The notes under the pieces were generated by a model. That model ran no database searches, was not told the DNA's origin, and saw only the letters and a program-made list of their open reading frames with translations. From positions 1-64,000 of the forward strand of contig NSIV01000009.1 in assembly GCA_002633085.1 (NCBI GenBank): a stretch of 64,000 nt of DNA, read 5' to 3'. The number at the start of each line of letters is the position of its first letter. Positions within the stretch are counted from its first letter, which is position 1. Position numbers and translations under genes: made by a program. Positions 1 to 10,125 of the stretch are shown in pieces. The stretch comes from Curvibacter sp. PD_MW3. GTDB lineage: Bacteria; Pseudomonadota; Gammaproteobacteria; Burkholderiales; Burkholderiaceae_C.

Positions 1-54
1 CGCGAAGGCGGTCGTACCGTGGGCGCCGGCGTGGTTGCCAAGATCATTGCGTAA
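1..54 (+). CDS. tuf: Elongation factor Tu, C-terminal fragment (truncated by window start)
   Basis: Frame 1 reads [17 protein letters not shown]-stop, the canonical EF-Tu C-terminus, directly upstream of rpsJ. Confidence 0.9.
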   Translation, partial: REGGRTVGAGVVAKIIA

Positions 55-77
55 TTCGCAGTCAACAAGGAATTACC

Positions 78-392
78 ATGGCTACCAAGCAAAAAATCCG
101 CATTCGCCTGAAAGCGTTTGACTACAAACTCATCGACCAGTCGGCCGCCGAGATTGTGGACACCGCCAAGCGCACCGGCGCCATCGTCAAGGGCCCGGTG
201 CCCCTGCCGACGCGCATGAAGCGTTTCGACATTCTGCGTTCGCCGCACGTCAACAAGACCAGCCGCGATCAGTTGGAAATCCGCACCCACCAGCGCCTGA
301 TGGACATCGTTGACCCGACCGACAAGACGGTCGACGCGTTGATGAAACTCGATCTGCCCGCCGGCGTGGACGTGGAAATCAAGCTGCAGTAA
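78..392 (+). CDS. rpsJ: 30S ribosomal protein S10
   Basis: [23 protein letters not shown]..., typical S10; first gene of S10 operon. Confidence 0.98.
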   Translation: MATKQKIRIRLKAFDYKLIDQSAAEIVDTAKRTGAIVKGPVPLPTRMKRFDILRSPHVNKTSRDQLEIRTHQRLMDIVDPTDKTVDALMKLDLPAGVDVEIKLQ

Positions 393-450
393 GTCAAAAC
401 GGGATTCCGGCTATTGCTGGAGCCCCGAAAAGCATGGGTATGACGCGGAC

Positions 451-479
451 TTGCCTGAAAAGGCGGTTCGCGTTATACT
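451..479 (+). promoter_or_regulatory. Candidate sigma70 promoter upstream of rplC (TTGCCT-N17-TATACT)
   Basis: TTGCCT at 451-456, TATACT at 474-479, 17-nt spacer, in the ~200-nt rpsJ-rplC gap. Confidence 0.6.
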
Positions 480-530
480 ACTCGGCTCTGTCGGATTCTG
501 TATTGGATCTGGCGGAGTTTTATTAACCCT

Positions 531-577
531 CTTTCACGCCAAAACGCTGTAGCCAATTGAAGTTGCAGCGGTGAAAG
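531..577 (+). other. Candidate structured leader hairpin just upstream of the rplC Shine-Dalgarno
   Basis: CTTTCAC (531-537) pairs with GTGAAAG (571-577); CGCTG (545-549) pairs with CAGCG (566-570). Confidence 0.5.
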
Positions 578-591
578 CCAAGGAGAAAAAC

Positions 592-1272
592 ATGAGTCTG
601 AGCAACTCCCTCGGGTTGCTGGGCCGCAAGGTGGGCATGATGCGTCTGTTCACCGATGACGGGGACGCAGTGCCCGTCACGGTGGTGGATGTGTCCAACA
701 ACCGTGTGACCCAGGTGAAAACCCAAGAGAACGACGGCTACGTTGCCCTGCAGGTGACGTTCGGTTCGCGCAAAGCTTCGCGCGTGACCAAGCCGGAAGC
801 TGGCCACCTTGCCAAGGCAGGTGTTGAAGCCGGTGAAATCATTCAAGAATTCCGTGTCACGCCCGATGCTGCTGCGCAGTACAAGACGGGTGCGGTTGTG
901 CCCGTGTCGGCCGTGTTTGCGGTTGGCCAGAAGGTGGACGTGCAGGGCACTTCCATCGGTAAGGGCTTTGCTGGCACGATCAAGCGCCACAACTTCAGTT
1001 CGCAGCGTGCTTCTCACGGTAACAGCCGTTCGCACAATGTCCCGGGCTCCATCTCGATGGCGCAGGATCCGGGCCGCGTGTTCCCGGGCAAGAAAATGAC
1101 CGGCCACATGGGCGACCAGACCAAGACGACCCAGAACCTGGATGTGATCCGTATTGACGAAGCACGCCAGCTGCTGCTGATCAAGGGTGCAATCCCCGGT
1201 TCCGCTGGTGGCTTCGTGACTGTGCGTCCGGCCATCAAGGTTAAAGCCAAGAGCGCGAAAGGAGCGAACTGA
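592..1272 (+). CDS. rplC: 50S ribosomal protein L3
   Basis: [24 protein letters not shown]...; AAGGAG upstream of ATG at 592. Confidence 0.97.
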   Translation: MSLSNSLGLLGRKVGMMRLFTDDGDAVPVTVVDVSNNRVTQVKTQENDGYVALQVTFGSRKASRVTKPEAGHLAKAGVEAGEIIQEFRVTPDAAAQYKTGAVVPVSAVFAVGQKVDVQGTSIGKGFAGTIKRHNFSSQRASHGNSRSHNVPGSISMAQDPGRVFPGKKMTGHMGDQTKTTQNLDVIRIDEARQLLLIKGAIPGSAGGFVTVRPAIKVKAKSAKGAN

Positions 1273-1892
1273 TGCAGCTCGAACTCCTGAATGACCAAGG
1301 CCAGGCTGCTTCCAAGCTGGAAGCCCCTGATACCGTGTTTGGTCGTGAATACAACGAAGATCTGGTTCACCAGATTGTGGTGGCTTTCCAGGCCAACGCG
1401 CGTCAAGGCACCCGTGCCCAAAAAGACCGCGAACAGGTCAAGCACTCCACCAAGAAGCCTTTCAAGCAAAAGGGAACTGGCCGTGCTCGTGCCGGTATGA
1501 CGTCCTCGCCGCTGTGGCGCGGAGGCGGTCGTATTTTCCCGAACAGCCCGGAAGAAAACTTCACCCAGAAAATCAACAAGAAGATGTACCGCGCCGGCAT
1601 GGCGTCGATCTTCTCGCAACTGGCTCGCGAAGGCCGCCTGGCCGTGGTTGACTCGCTCAAGGTCGAGTCCCCCAAGACCAAGGTGCTGGCTGCCAAGTTC
1701 AAGGCGATGAATCTGGACTCCGTGATGGTGATTGCCGACGAAGTCGACGAGAACCTGTACCTGGCTTCCCGCAATCTGGTGAATGTGCTGGTGGTTGAGC
1801 CGCGTTACGCCGATCCGGTGTCGCTGGTCCACTACCGCAAGGTGCTGGTCACCAAGGCTGCTGTGGACAAACTCAAGGAGATGTTCGCATGA
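1272..1892 (+). CDS. rplD: 50S ribosomal protein L4
   Basis: [36 protein letters not shown]..., L4 family. Confidence 0.97.
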   Translation: MQLELLNDQGQAASKLEAPDTVFGREYNEDLVHQIVVAFQANARQGTRAQKDREQVKHSTKKPFKQKGTGRARAGMTSSPLWRGGGRIFPNSPEENFTQKINKKMYRAGMASIFSQLAREGRLAVVDSLKVESPKTKVLAAKFKAMNLDSVMVIADEVDENLYLASRNLVNVLVVEPRYADPVSLVHYRKVLVTKAAVDKLKEMFA

Positions 1893-2203
1893 GCGCCGTC
1901 AAGTTTGAAGAAGGTCGTCTGATGCAAGTGCTCGTCGCCCCGATCGTGTCTGAAAAGGCAACGATGGTGGCTGAGAAGAGCAATGCTGTGACGTTCAAGG
2001 TGCTGCAGGATGCTACCAAGCCCGAAATCAAGGCCGCTGTGGAATTGATGTTCAAGGTTGAGGTCAAGGCTGTTTCTGTGGTCAACACCAAAGGCAAGAC
2101 CAAGCGTTTTGGCAAGTCCGTCGGCCGTCGCGACAATGTTCGCAAAGCCTATGTGATGCTGAAGCCGGGTCAAGAGCTGAACCTCTCTGGGGAGGCCGCG
2201 TAA
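1889..2203 (+). CDS. rplW: 50S ribosomal protein L23
   Basis: L23 family, overlaps rplD stop by 4 nt. Confidence 0.96.
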   Translation: MSAVKFEEGRLMQVLVAPIVSEKATMVAEKSNAVTFKVLQDATKPEIKAAVELMFKVEVKAVSVVNTKGKTKRFGKSVGRRDNVRKAYVMLKPGQELNLSGEAA

Positions 2204-2205
2204 TC

Positions 2206-3030
2206 ATGGCTGTTATCAAGATGAAACCGACTTCGCCGGGCCGTCGTGGCGTGGTGAAGATTTCGCGTGATCACCTGCACAAGGGTGAGGCTTACGCTCC
2301 CCTGCTCGAGCCGCAGTTCCAGCAGGCCGGCCGTAACAACAACGGTCACATCACCACCCGTCACAAGGGCGGTGGTCACAAGCACCACTACCGTGTGGTC
2401 GACTTCAAGCGCAACAAGGATGCGATTCCGGCCAAGGTCGAGCGTATTGAGTACGACCCGAACCGTTCGGCCCACATCGCTCTGGTGTGCTATGCCGACG
2501 GCGAGCGTCGCTACATCATTGCGCCGCGTGGCCTGGAAGTGGGCGCGACCATCATGAGCGGTGCCGAAGCACCGATCCGTGTTGGCAACACCCTGCCGAT
2601 CCGCAACATTCCCGTGGGTTCGATCATCCATTGCATCGAACTGCAAGTCGGTAAAGGTGCTCAGGTGGTTCGTTCCGCCGGTGCATCCGCTACCTTGCTG
2701 GCACGCGAAGGTACTTACGCTCAGGTTCGTATGCGCTCTGGTGAAGTGCGCAAGATCCACATTGAATGCCGCGCCACCATTGGCCAGGTTGCCAATGAAG
2801 AGCACAGCCTGCGTCAGCTCGGCAAGGCCGGTGTGAAGCGCTGGATGGGTATTCGCCCGACCGTTCGCGGTGTGGTGATGAACCCGGTGGATCACCCCCA
2901 CGGTGGTGGTGAAGGTAAGACCGGCGAGGGCCGTCATCCTGTCGATCCTTGGGGTAATCTGACCAAGGGTTACCGTACCCGCAACAACAAGCGCACACAA
3001 GTGATGATTGTGTCGCGTCGTAAGAAGTAA
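2206..3030 (+). CDS. rplB: 50S ribosomal protein L2
   Basis: [19 protein letters not shown]..., [16 protein letters not shown] motif. Confidence 0.98.
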   Translation: MAVIKMKPTSPGRRGVVKISRDHLHKGEAYAPLLEPQFQQAGRNNNGHITTRHKGGGHKHHYRVVDFKRNKDAIPAKVERIEYDPNRSAHIALVCYADGERRYIIAPRGLEVGATIMSGAEAPIRVGNTLPIRNIPVGSIIHCIELQVGKGAQVVRSAGASATLLAREGTYAQVRMRSGEVRKIHIECRATIGQVANEEHSLRQLGKAGVKRWMGIRPTVRGVVMNPVDHPHGGGEGKTGEGRHPVDPWGNLTKGYRTRNNKRTQVMIVSRRKK

Positions 3031-3041
3031 GGGGAACGCAA

Positions 3042-3320
3042 ATGACTCGCTCTCTCAAAAAGGGTCCATTTGTGGACCATCACCTGGTGGCCAAGGCTGA
3101 CAAGGCTGTGACCACCAAGGATAAAAAGCCGATCAAGACCTGGTCGCGTCGCTCCATGATCCTGCCCGAGTTCATCGGCTTGACCATTGCCGTGCACAAC
3201 GGCAAGCAGCACGTGCCGGTCTATATCACCGACCAAATGGTGGGCCACAAGTTGGGCGAGTTCGCACTCACCCGGACTTTCAAGGGTCACCCTGCGGACA
3301 AAAAAGTCCAGAAGAAATAA
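3042..3320 (+). CDS. rpsS: 30S ribosomal protein S19
   Basis: [18 protein letters not shown]... Confidence 0.98.
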   Translation: MTRSLKKGPFVDHHLVAKADKAVTTKDKKPIKTWSRRSMILPEFIGLTIAVHNGKQHVPVYITDQMVGHKLGEFALTRTFKGHPADKKVQKK

Positions 3321-3330
3321 GGAGGTGACC

Positions 3331-3660
3331 ATGGAAACACGTGCAACCCTTCGTGGCGTTCGCCTCTCGGTCGACAAAGGCCGTCTGGTCGCCGACCTGA
3401 TCCGCGGCAAGAAAGTGGACCAAGCCCTGAACATCCTGCAATTCACGCAGAAAAAAGCTGCTGTGATCATCAAGAAGGTTCTGGAGTCCGCGATTGCCAA
3501 TGCTGAGCACAACGACGGTGCCGATATCGACGAACTGAAGGTCAAGACCATCTATGTCGAGCAGGGCACTACGCTCAAGCGCTTTACCGCGCGCGCCAAA
3601 GGCCGCGGCAACCGTATCAGCAAGCCCACGTGCCATGTGTACGTGACGGTGGGCAACTGA
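3331..3660 (+). CDS. rplV: 50S ribosomal protein L22
   Basis: [27 protein letters not shown]...; GGAGGTGACC-ATG. Confidence 0.97.
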   Translation: METRATLRGVRLSVDKGRLVADLIRGKKVDQALNILQFTQKKAAVIIKKVLESAIANAEHNDGADIDELKVKTIYVEQGTTLKRFTARAKGRGNRISKPTCHVYVTVGN

Positions 3661-3676
3661 AAGAGGTCTGGAAGAT

Positions 3677-4564
3677 ATGGGACAAAAAATCAACCCCACC
3701 GGCTTTCGCCTCGCGGTCAGCCGCAACTGGGCTTCTCGCTGGTACGCCAACAACCGTGACTTCGCCGGCATGCTGGCTGAAGACATCAAGGTGCGTGAGT
3801 ACCTGAAGACCAAGCTGAAGAACGCTTCGGTGTCGCGCGTTCTGATCGAGCGTCCGGCCAAGAACGCCCGCATCACGATTTTCTCGGCTCGTCCGGGCGT
3901 CGTGATCGGCAAGAAAGGCGAGGACATCGAAAACCTCAAGCGCGAACTCGGCAAGCAGCTGGGTGTGCCGGTGGCAGTCAACATCGAAGAAGTGCGCAAG
4001 CCTGAAATCGATGCCAAGCTGATCGCCGACAGCATCACGCAGCAGCTCGAGAAGCGCATCATGTTCCGTCGTGCCATGAAGCGTGCCATGCAAAACGCCA
4101 TGCGTCTGGGTGCCCTGGGCATCAAGATCATGTCGTCTGGCCGTCTGAACGGTATCGAAATCGCCCGTACCGAGTGGTACCGCGAAGGCCGTGTGCCGCT
4201 GCACACCCTGCGCGCCGACATCGACTACGGCACCTCCGAAGCCAAGACCACCTATGGTGTGATCGGCGTCAAGGTGTGGGTCTACAAGGGCGATACGCTG
4301 GGTCGCAATGACCTGCCGGCCGTCGAGACCCCGCGTCCTGATGAAGAGCGTCGCCCCCGCGGTCCGCGTCGTGATGCCCGTCCTGGTTCGGATCGTCCCG
4401 CTCCGCGCGGTGCACGTCGTCCGGCCGGTGGCAATACCGCACCTGCCGATGGCAGCGACAAACCCGCAGAGGCCACTGGTGCCGATGCCCCGAAAACCGC
4501 CGTTAAGCGCGTCCGCAAAGTCGCCGCGCCAGCTGCAGCAGCTGACGGCGCCAAAGGAGAATAA
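3677..4564 (+). CDS. rpsC: 30S ribosomal protein S3 with long low-complexity C-terminal tail
   Basis: [24 protein letters not shown]...; KH domain core; ~75-residue R/P/A-rich tail. Confidence 0.97.
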   Translation: MGQKINPTGFRLAVSRNWASRWYANNRDFAGMLAEDIKVREYLKTKLKNASVSRVLIERPAKNARITIFSARPGVVIGKKGEDIENLKRELGKQLGVPVAVNIEEVRKPEIDAKLIADSITQQLEKRIMFRRAMKRAMQNAMRLGALGIKIMSSGRLNGIEIARTEWYREGRVPLHTLRADIDYGTSEAKTTYGVIGVKVWVYKGDTLGRNDLPAVETPRPDEERRPRGPRRDARPGSDRPAPRGARRPAGGNTAPADGSDKPAEATGADAPKTAVKRVRKVAAPAAAADGAKGE

Positions 4565-4566
4565 AC

Positions 4567-4983
4567 ATGCTGCAACCTGCACGTAGAAAATACCGCAAGG
4601 AGCAAAAAGGCCGCAACACGGGTATTGCTACCCGTGGTAGCACCGTGGCCTTTGGCGACTTCGGTCTGAAATGTACCGATCGCGGCCGTTTGACGGCGCG
4701 CCAGATCGAATCGGCTCGTCGTGCCATTTCGCGTCACGTCAAGCGCGGTGGCCGTATCTGGATCCGTGTGTTCCCCGACAAGCCGATTTCCCAGAAGCCT
4801 GCTGAAGTGCGTATGGGTAACGGTAAGGGCAATCCGGAGTATTACGTGGCTGAGATTCAGCCCGGCAAGATCGTGTTCGAGATCGTCGGTGTGCCCGAAG
4901 AACTCGCTCGCGAAGCTTTCCGTCTGGCCGCTGCCAAGCTGCCGCTGCGTACCACCTTTGTCAGCCGCATGATCGGCCAGTAA
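4567..4983 (+). CDS. rplP: 50S ribosomal protein L16
   Basis: [24 protein letters not shown]... Confidence 0.98.
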   Translation: MLQPARRKYRKEQKGRNTGIATRGSTVAFGDFGLKCTDRGRLTARQIESARRAISRHVKRGGRIWIRVFPDKPISQKPAEVRMGNGKGNPEYYVAEIQPGKIVFEIVGVPEELAREAFRLAAAKLPLRTTFVSRMIGQ

Positions 4984-4999
4984 TCAGGAGAATGAAGAA

Positions 5000-5194
5000 A
5001 TGAAAGCTGCTGAACTGCGCCAGAAAGACGTTGCCGGCCTGCAAACCGAAGTCAAAGAGCTGCAAAAAGCCCACTTTGGCCTGCGTATGCAAAAAGCCAC
5101 GCAACAGCTGAACAACACGTCCACGCTGCGTACGACCCGTCGTGCCATCGCTCGTGCCAAGACCATTCTTGCTGAAAAGCAAGCCGCCAAATAA
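5000..5194 (+). CDS. rpmC: 50S ribosomal protein L29
   Basis: [31 protein letters not shown]... Confidence 0.97.
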   Translation: MKAAELRQKDVAGLQTEVKELQKAHFGLRMQKATQQLNNTSTLRTTRRAIARAKTILAEKQAAK

Positions 5195-5204
5195 GGAGCA
5201 CTGA

Positions 5205-5474
5205 ATGACGGAAGCTAAAAAATCCCTCAAGCGCACCTTGGTTGGCAAGGTGGTCAGCGACAAGCGCGCGAAGACTGTGACCGTGCTGGTTGAGCGTCGT
5301 GTTAAGCACGAGCTCTACGGCAAGATCGTGGCCAAATCCAGCAAGTACCATGCCCATGATGAAAAGGGTGAGTACAAACTGGGTGACGTCATCGAGATCA
5401 CCGAAAGCAAGCCGATTTCCAAGACCAAGAACTGGGTTGCCACCCGTCTGGTCGAAAAGGCTGCTGCGGTCTAA
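5205..5474 (+). CDS. rpsQ: 30S ribosomal protein S17
   Basis: S17 family; last gene of S10 operon here. Confidence 0.97.
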   Translation: MTEAKKSLKRTLVGKVVSDKRAKTVTVLVERRVKHELYGKIVAKSSKYHAHDEKGEYKLGDVIEITESKPISKTKNWVATRLVEKAAAV

Positions 5475-5503
5475 GCCCTTTGCAGCACCCGCTGCAGGAC
5501 TGA

Positions 5504-5540
5504 AAAAAACGGCTCACAATGTGAGCCGTTTTTGTTTTTT
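5504..5540 (+). terminator. Rho-independent terminator after rpsQ
   Basis: AAACGGCTCACAATGTGAGCCGTTTTTGTTTTTT hairpin plus T tract. Confidence 0.9.
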
Positions 5541-5569
5541 CTGACAACTTTCAACACGAGGAGCGCAAG

Positions 5570-6076
5570 ATGATCAAAGTCGGTGACACCCTTCCCGCCG
5601 CCACCCTGATGGAATACTCGGAGGTCGAGGGCAATGGCTGCAGCATCGGGCCCAACCCTGTGGATGTGACCAAGGCGACCGCTGGCAAGACCATTGCCAT
5701 CTTTGGCCTGCCAGGTGCCTACACGCCGACGTGCTCTGCCAAGCATGTGCCGGGTTATGTTGAGAAATTCAATGAACTCAAGGCCGCAGGTGTGGACGAG
5801 ATCTGGTGCGTCAGCGTCAATGACGCCTTCGTCATGGGCGCTTGGGCGCGTGACCAGAAAACTGAAGGCAAGGTGCGCATGCTGGCTGATGGCAGCGCTG
5901 ATTTTGCCAAGGCAACGGGCTTGACCCTGGATCTGACAGCGCGCGGCATGGGGTTGCGGAGCAACCGCTATTCCATGCTGGTGAAGAATGGCAAAGTTGC
6001 GACCCTCAATATCGAGGGGCCTGGCAAGTTTGAAGTGAGTGGTGCCGACACGCTGTTGGCGCAAGCCAAGGCTTGA
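5570..6076 (+). CDS. Peroxiredoxin (Prx5/AhpE-like, redoxin domain)
   Basis: MIKVGDTLPAATLMEYSEVEG...FGLPGAYTPTCSAKHVPGYVEK..., PxxTxxC active-site motif. Confidence 0.93.
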   Translation: MIKVGDTLPAATLMEYSEVEGNGCSIGPNPVDVTKATAGKTIAIFGLPGAYTPTCSAKHVPGYVEKFNELKAAGVDEIWCVSVNDAFVMGAWARDQKTEGKVRMLADGSADFAKATGLTLDLTARGMGLRSNRYSMLVKNGKVATLNIEGPGKFEVSGADTLLAQAKA

Positions 6077-6091
6077 ACGACCTTGCGTAAT

Positions 6092-6125
6092 GAAAAACCG
6101 CTGCGGGCTGTCAGCGGTTTTTTTA
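6092..6125 (+). terminator. Rho-independent terminator after peroxiredoxin gene
   Basis: AAAAACCGCTGCGGGCTGTCAGCGGTTTTTTTA. Confidence 0.85.
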
Positions 6126-6140
6126 TTTATGGCATCGCCA

Positions 6141-6641
6141 CTACAGAGTCGCTTTGAGGTAGTGAGCGCCAGCTATGGGGTTGTGGTAGTAGGGCGGGAT
6201 CTCCTCGAACCCAAGATCTTCATACAGGGTGCGGGCGGCTTCCATGTCGTCGAGGGTATCAAGCAACACGTCGTCGTAGCCGGCGATGCGTGCGGCATCC
6301 ATGATGGCGTCCGCCAACTGGCGACCGAGGCCAAGTCCGCGAAAGGCAGGACGAACATACAGCCGTTTCATTTCGCAGGCATTGGGATAGTCCACGGTGT
6401 CCATGGGACGTAAGGCGCAACAACCCGCAACAACCCCGTCAACGGTGGCCATGAGCAGCGCACCGCGCGGTTCGGCATACTCACCTGGTAGTGTGGCAAG
6501 CTCCTGATCAAAACCTTGAAAGCACAGGTCGACTTTGAGACTCGCAGCATACTCGCGGAAAATGTCGCGCAAGGCGTCGAGTTCATTCGCAGTACGCGGG
6601 GTGACGATATCGATGGATTTGGTATTCACGGCAAGGCACAA
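6141..6641 (-). CDS. GNAT family N-acetyltransferase
   Basis: GNAT-like ...MKRLYVRPAFRGLGLGRQLADAIMDAARIAGYDDVLLDTL...; exact start uncertain (track start is TTG). Confidence 0.88.
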   Translation of the reverse strand: MCLAVNTKSIDIVTPRTANELDALRDIFREYAASLKVDLCFQGFDQELATLPGEYAEPRGALLMATVDGVVAGCCALRPMDTVDYPNACEMKRLYVRPAFRGLGLGRQLADAIMDAARIAGYDDVLLDTLDDMEAARTLYEDLGFEEIPPYYHNPIAGAHYLKATL

Positions 6642-6644
6642 GAC

Positions 6645-7520
6645 ATGAGTTCAAAGTTTAGCGTCAATTCTTGGCTGCAGCCAAAGCAAGGGCGGCATCG
6701 TCGGTACCGTCTGGCAGCGGCGCTGGCGTTTGGCATGCTGGTCAGCGCCTGTCAGACGGTGCAAACCACGCAGCCAGGTACCGTCGGCATCACGCGTCAG
6801 CAAAGCATGGCGGTCAGTGCGCAGGAAATCGATGCCGCTTCAGCCCAGGCCTACACCAAGCTGGTGCAGGAGGCTTCGCGCAAGCAGCAGCTCAATCGCG
6901 ATGCCGCAATGGCGACGCGAGTCCAGGGCATTGCACGCAAGCTGATTGCGCAGACACCGGTGTTTCGCCCGGATGCCCGAAGCTGGCGCTGGGAAGTCAA
7001 TGTGTTTCAAAGCGAAGAGATCAACGCTTTTTGCATGGCCGGCGGCAAGATCGGCGTCTACGCCGGGATCATCAATCAACTGCAGTTGACGGACAACGAG
7101 TTGGCGGCGGTGATGGGGCATGAAATTGCCCATGCGTTGCGCGAACACGTGCGCGAGCAAGTGTCGCTGCAGTATGCGGCCCAGTTGCCGGGAATTCTGT
7201 TGGCAGTCACGACAGGTAGCCGCGCCTTGGGGCAACTGGGCGATATCGTCAGCGATGTGACGTTGAGCTTGCCGCACAGCCGGGAGGCTGAGGTGGAAGC
7301 TGACCAGATGGGGGTGGAGCTGGCCGCGCGTGCAGGTTATGACCCGCGTGCCGCTACGACGCTGTGGCAAAAGATGATGCGCACAGGCGGGGGCCGGCCG
7401 CCTGAATTCCTCAGCACGCACCCCAATCCGGAGGCCAGGGTGCAGGATCTGGCACGTACTGCGGAACTGCTCATGCCGCTTTACCGGCAGAGTTTGTTGC
7501 GCCAGCCGTCGGCTCAGTAG
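6645..7520 (+). CDS. M48 family metallopeptidase, probable lipoprotein
   Basis: ALAFGMLVSAC lipobox; VMGHEIAHALREH (HExxH); REAEVEADQMG. Confidence 0.93.
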   Translation: MSSKFSVNSWLQPKQGRHRRYRLAAALAFGMLVSACQTVQTTQPGTVGITRQQSMAVSAQEIDAASAQAYTKLVQEASRKQQLNRDAAMATRVQGIARKLIAQTPVFRPDARSWRWEVNVFQSEEINAFCMAGGKIGVYAGIINQLQLTDNELAAVMGHEIAHALREHVREQVSLQYAAQLPGILLAVTTGSRALGQLGDIVSDVTLSLPHSREAEVEADQMGVELAARAGYDPRAATTLWQKMMRTGGGRPPEFLSTHPNPEARVQDLARTAELLMPLYRQSLLRQPSAQ

Positions 7521-8188
7521 CCGACCGGCGCCAGTTTCAGGAGCAAGGTAACGAGGCCGGCGCAGACGGCGAGAAGCACGATGGCGAGCAAGCGCGTGCG
7601 CGCATCGTCGCGCGACGAAGGCAACGCTTGCTCAACTTCCTTGTCACCCAGCAGCATGGGGCGGACCAGATTCTGGTGCTTGCGCAGGAAGTAGAAAAGA
7701 ATCGCCGCCACATGCAGCGAGACCAGCACAATGAGCACCAGTTTGCCGACGCTATGGTGATACCACGTGGCTTGGCTCACCCAAGCGCTTGGGACCAGGC
7801 TGGTCAACGGACCGCTGGAGGCGATTTCATCGTCGCTGATGAGGCCGGTCGCAACTTGAGCTAACAAGAACAATAGCAGGGCAAACACCGAGCCAGCTCC
7901 CAGCGGGTTATGCCCGGTATTGAGTTCAGGCCCGCCCTGGCCGCGCAGATAGCGCAGCAGCGTAGACGGTGCATAGAGGAAGGACGAGAAACGCGACCAG
8001 TGGCCACCGACCAGGCCCCAAGCTAGGCGGAACAGTAGCAAGGTCAGTACGACGTAGCCGAGACGGAAGTGCCAGTCCATGGCAGAGCCGCCAACCTGGC
8101 CGGTGACAACCAGCGCGATGACGCAGGCGGCGAGCGTCCAGTGAAAAACGCGGGTGGGGAGATCCCATACTCTGACTTGATGTGTCAT
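7514..8188 (-). CDS. Cytochrome b561-type membrane protein
   Basis: MTHQVRVWDLPTRVFHWTLAACVIALVVTGQVGG..., multi-TM with conserved His. Confidence 0.9.
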   Translation of the reverse strand: MTHQVRVWDLPTRVFHWTLAACVIALVVTGQVGGSAMDWHFRLGYVVLTLLLFRLAWGLVGGHWSRFSSFLYAPSTLLRYLRGQGGPELNTGHNPLGAGSVFALLLFLLAQVATGLISDDEIASSGPLTSLVPSAWVSQATWYHHSVGKLVLIVLVSLHVAAILFYFLRKHQNLVRPMLLGDKEVEQALPSSRDDARTRLLAIVLLAVCAGLVTLLLKLAPVGY

Positions 8189-8325
8189 GTGAAGGCCTTG
8201 GAATTGAAAAGAGGGCAGGGGGCGGATTGGTATTTTCCCTGAGATGACGAAAAAAACAGAACTTTTGATGTGAGGCTAGACTCCCTAGCAGGTCAGTGTC
8301 CACCCTTAACCCCACAAGGAACAAC

Positions 8326-8778
8326 ATGAAAACACTCAGCCTTCTCGTTTTCGCCAGCGCCGCATTCGGATTTGCCGGTTCGGCCTCAGCCCAATTCGCC
8401 AAGCCAGACGATGCGATCAAGTACCGCAAGAGTGCCTTGTTCGTGATGCAGCAGCATTTCGCCCGCATTGGTGCCATGGCTGGTGGCAAAGTTCCGTTCG
8501 ATGCCAAGGCGGCAGCTGACAATGCCGCGATTGCAGAGAGCATGTCCAAATTGCCGTGGGCGGCCTTTGGCGAAGGCACGGACATGGGCGATACCAAGGC
8601 CAAGCCGGAGATCTGGAAAGAGCAGGCCAAGTTCAAGCAGGCAGCCGACAAGCTGCAGGTGGAGATGGGCAAGCTGGCTGCCGCTGCCAAGACGGGCAAC
8701 CTCGACAGCATCAAGACCGCCTTCAACGCCACATCGGGCAGCTGCAAGGCGTGTCACGACGACTTCCGCGCCAAGTAA
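8326..8778 (+). CDS. Cytochrome c' (class II c-type cytochrome)
   Basis: Signal peptide; C-terminal GSCKACHDDFRAK (CxxCH). Confidence 0.93.
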   Translation: MKTLSLLVFASAAFGFAGSASAQFAKPDDAIKYRKSALFVMQQHFARIGAMAGGKVPFDAKAAADNAAIAESMSKLPWAAFGEGTDMGDTKAKPEIWKEQAKFKQAADKLQVEMGKLAAAAKTGNLDSIKTAFNATSGSCKACHDDFRAK

Positions 8779-8791
8779 GCGGTCACGTAAA

Positions 8792-8824
8792 CAAAAAGGG
8801 CGGCTCACGGAGCCGCCTTTTTTG
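8792..8824 (+). terminator. Rho-independent terminator after cytochrome c' gene
   Basis: AAAAAGGGCGGCTCACGGAGCCGCCTTTTTTGT. Confidence 0.85.
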
Positions 8825-8837
8825 TTGGGAAGAACAC

Positions 8838-9335
8838 TCAAGCCTGTGCCAGCAATTCCTCAATCAGGCGATGCAACTCGGCGAAGTCGGGTTCGCCAAT
8901 GTAGCGCTTCACAATCTCGCCGCGCTTGTTGACGATGTAGGTGGTTGGCGTCAGCCGCACGTCGCCCCAGGCCTTGGCCACGGCGCCCGTGTTGTCGATG
9001 GCCACCTTGAATGGCAACTTGCGTGTCTCGGCAAAGTTCACCACGTAGCTAGGCGGGTCGTAGCTCATGGCCACGGCCAGGGTGTCGAAGCCGCGCGCAT
9101 GGTACTTGTCATGCGTGGCGATGATCTTGGGCATCTCGGCCACGCAGGTGGTGCAGCTGGTGGCCCAGAAGTTCACCAGCGTGACCCGGCCCTTGAGGTC
9201 AGCTGTGCTTTTTGTGGAGCCGTCGAGCAGCACGAAGGTCGATTCGGGGGCCGTGCTGATACTCGTGCTCTGGAACATCATCCAGCCCGAGGCCACAATC
9301 ACCAGGAATGCGGCAAGATAGAGCGCTCGTTTCAT
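8838..9335 (-). CDS. TlpA/ResA-like thiol-disulfide oxidoreductase
   Basis: ...VTLVNFWATSCTTCVAEMPKII..., thioredoxin-like fold with CTTC. Confidence 0.92.
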   Translation of the reverse strand: MKRALYLAAFLVIVASGWMMFQSTSISTAPESTFVLLDGSTKSTADLKGRVTLVNFWATSCTTCVAEMPKIIATHDKYHARGFDTLAVAMSYDPPSYVVNFAETRKLPFKVAIDNTGAVAKAWGDVRLTPTTYIVNKRGEIVKRYIGEPDFAELHRLIEELLAQA

Positions 9336-9350
9336 AGCAGGGGAACTTTC

Positions 9351-10055
9351 ATGGATCGTCGCAAGTTTAATTCCGTTTGGATGCCGGTGCTGGGCATGTG
9401 CTTTGGTTTGTCAGGCGGAATGGCACAGGCCATGTCTTTGGCAGATCTCAGTCAGGGCGAGGCTTCACAGGGGTTGAAAACAGCGCTGGAACAAGGCGCC
9501 AAAGCAGCCGTTCTGCAACTTGGCCAAACCAATGGATTCCTCGGCAACGAAAAAGTTCGAATTCCTTTGCCAGGTTACCTCAATGATGCGGCCGCACTGC
9601 TGCGTACGCTGGGGCAGGGCCAGCAGCTCGATGAGCTGGTGACGGCCATGAACCATGCGGCGGAAGCCGCCGTGCCCCAGGCGCGGGATTTGCTGCTGGG
9701 CGCGGTGCGGAGCATGAGTGTCGGGGACGCCAAGAAAATCCTCAGCGGGGGCGATACGTCTGTCACCGCGTTCTTTGCCGAAAAAACGCGTACCCCGCTG
9801 AGCCAGAAATTCCTGCCGGTGGTGACGCGCAGCACCGAGAAGCTGGGGTTGGCGAACAAATACAACCAGATCGCGGGCAAGGCTGCGGAACTGGGGCTGG
9901 TAGGGCGGGAGGATGCCAGCATCCAGCAGTACGTCACAGGCAAGGCGCTGGATGGGCTGTATTTCATGATTGGCGAAGAAGAACGCAAGATCAGGCGCGA
10001 CCCGGTGGGTAGCGGCAGTGCTGTGCTGAGCAAGGTATTTGGCGCGCTGAAATAA
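9351..10055 (+). CDS. DUF4197-like protein (exported)
   Basis: MDRRKFNSVWMPVLG... signal peptide; GLKTALEQGAKAAVLQLGQTNGFLGNEKVRIPLPGYL. Confidence 0.82.
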   Translation: MDRRKFNSVWMPVLGMCFGLSGGMAQAMSLADLSQGEASQGLKTALEQGAKAAVLQLGQTNGFLGNEKVRIPLPGYLNDAAALLRTLGQGQQLDELVTAMNHAAEAAVPQARDLLLGAVRSMSVGDAKKILSGGDTSVTAFFAEKTRTPLSQKFLPVVTRSTEKLGLANKYNQIAGKAAELGLVGREDASIQQYVTGKALDGLYFMIGEEERKIRRDPVGSGSAVLSKVFGALK

Positions 10056-10125
10056 ACAGGCGCCAATAGCGGGCTATCAGCGCCGGGCATGCAACTGCCA
10101 CGCGTGGTGCCGCGATAATTGGTGG

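Noticed and set aside
3617-4582. 321-aa antisense ORF opposite rpsC
   Set aside because: Antisense of S3 with His/Arg/Thr-rich artefactual sequence.
8556-9350. N-terminal extension of the 499-aa ORF ending at 10055
   Set aside because: Runs antisense to the TlpA-like gene; the DUF4197-like protein starts at 9351 with a signal peptide.
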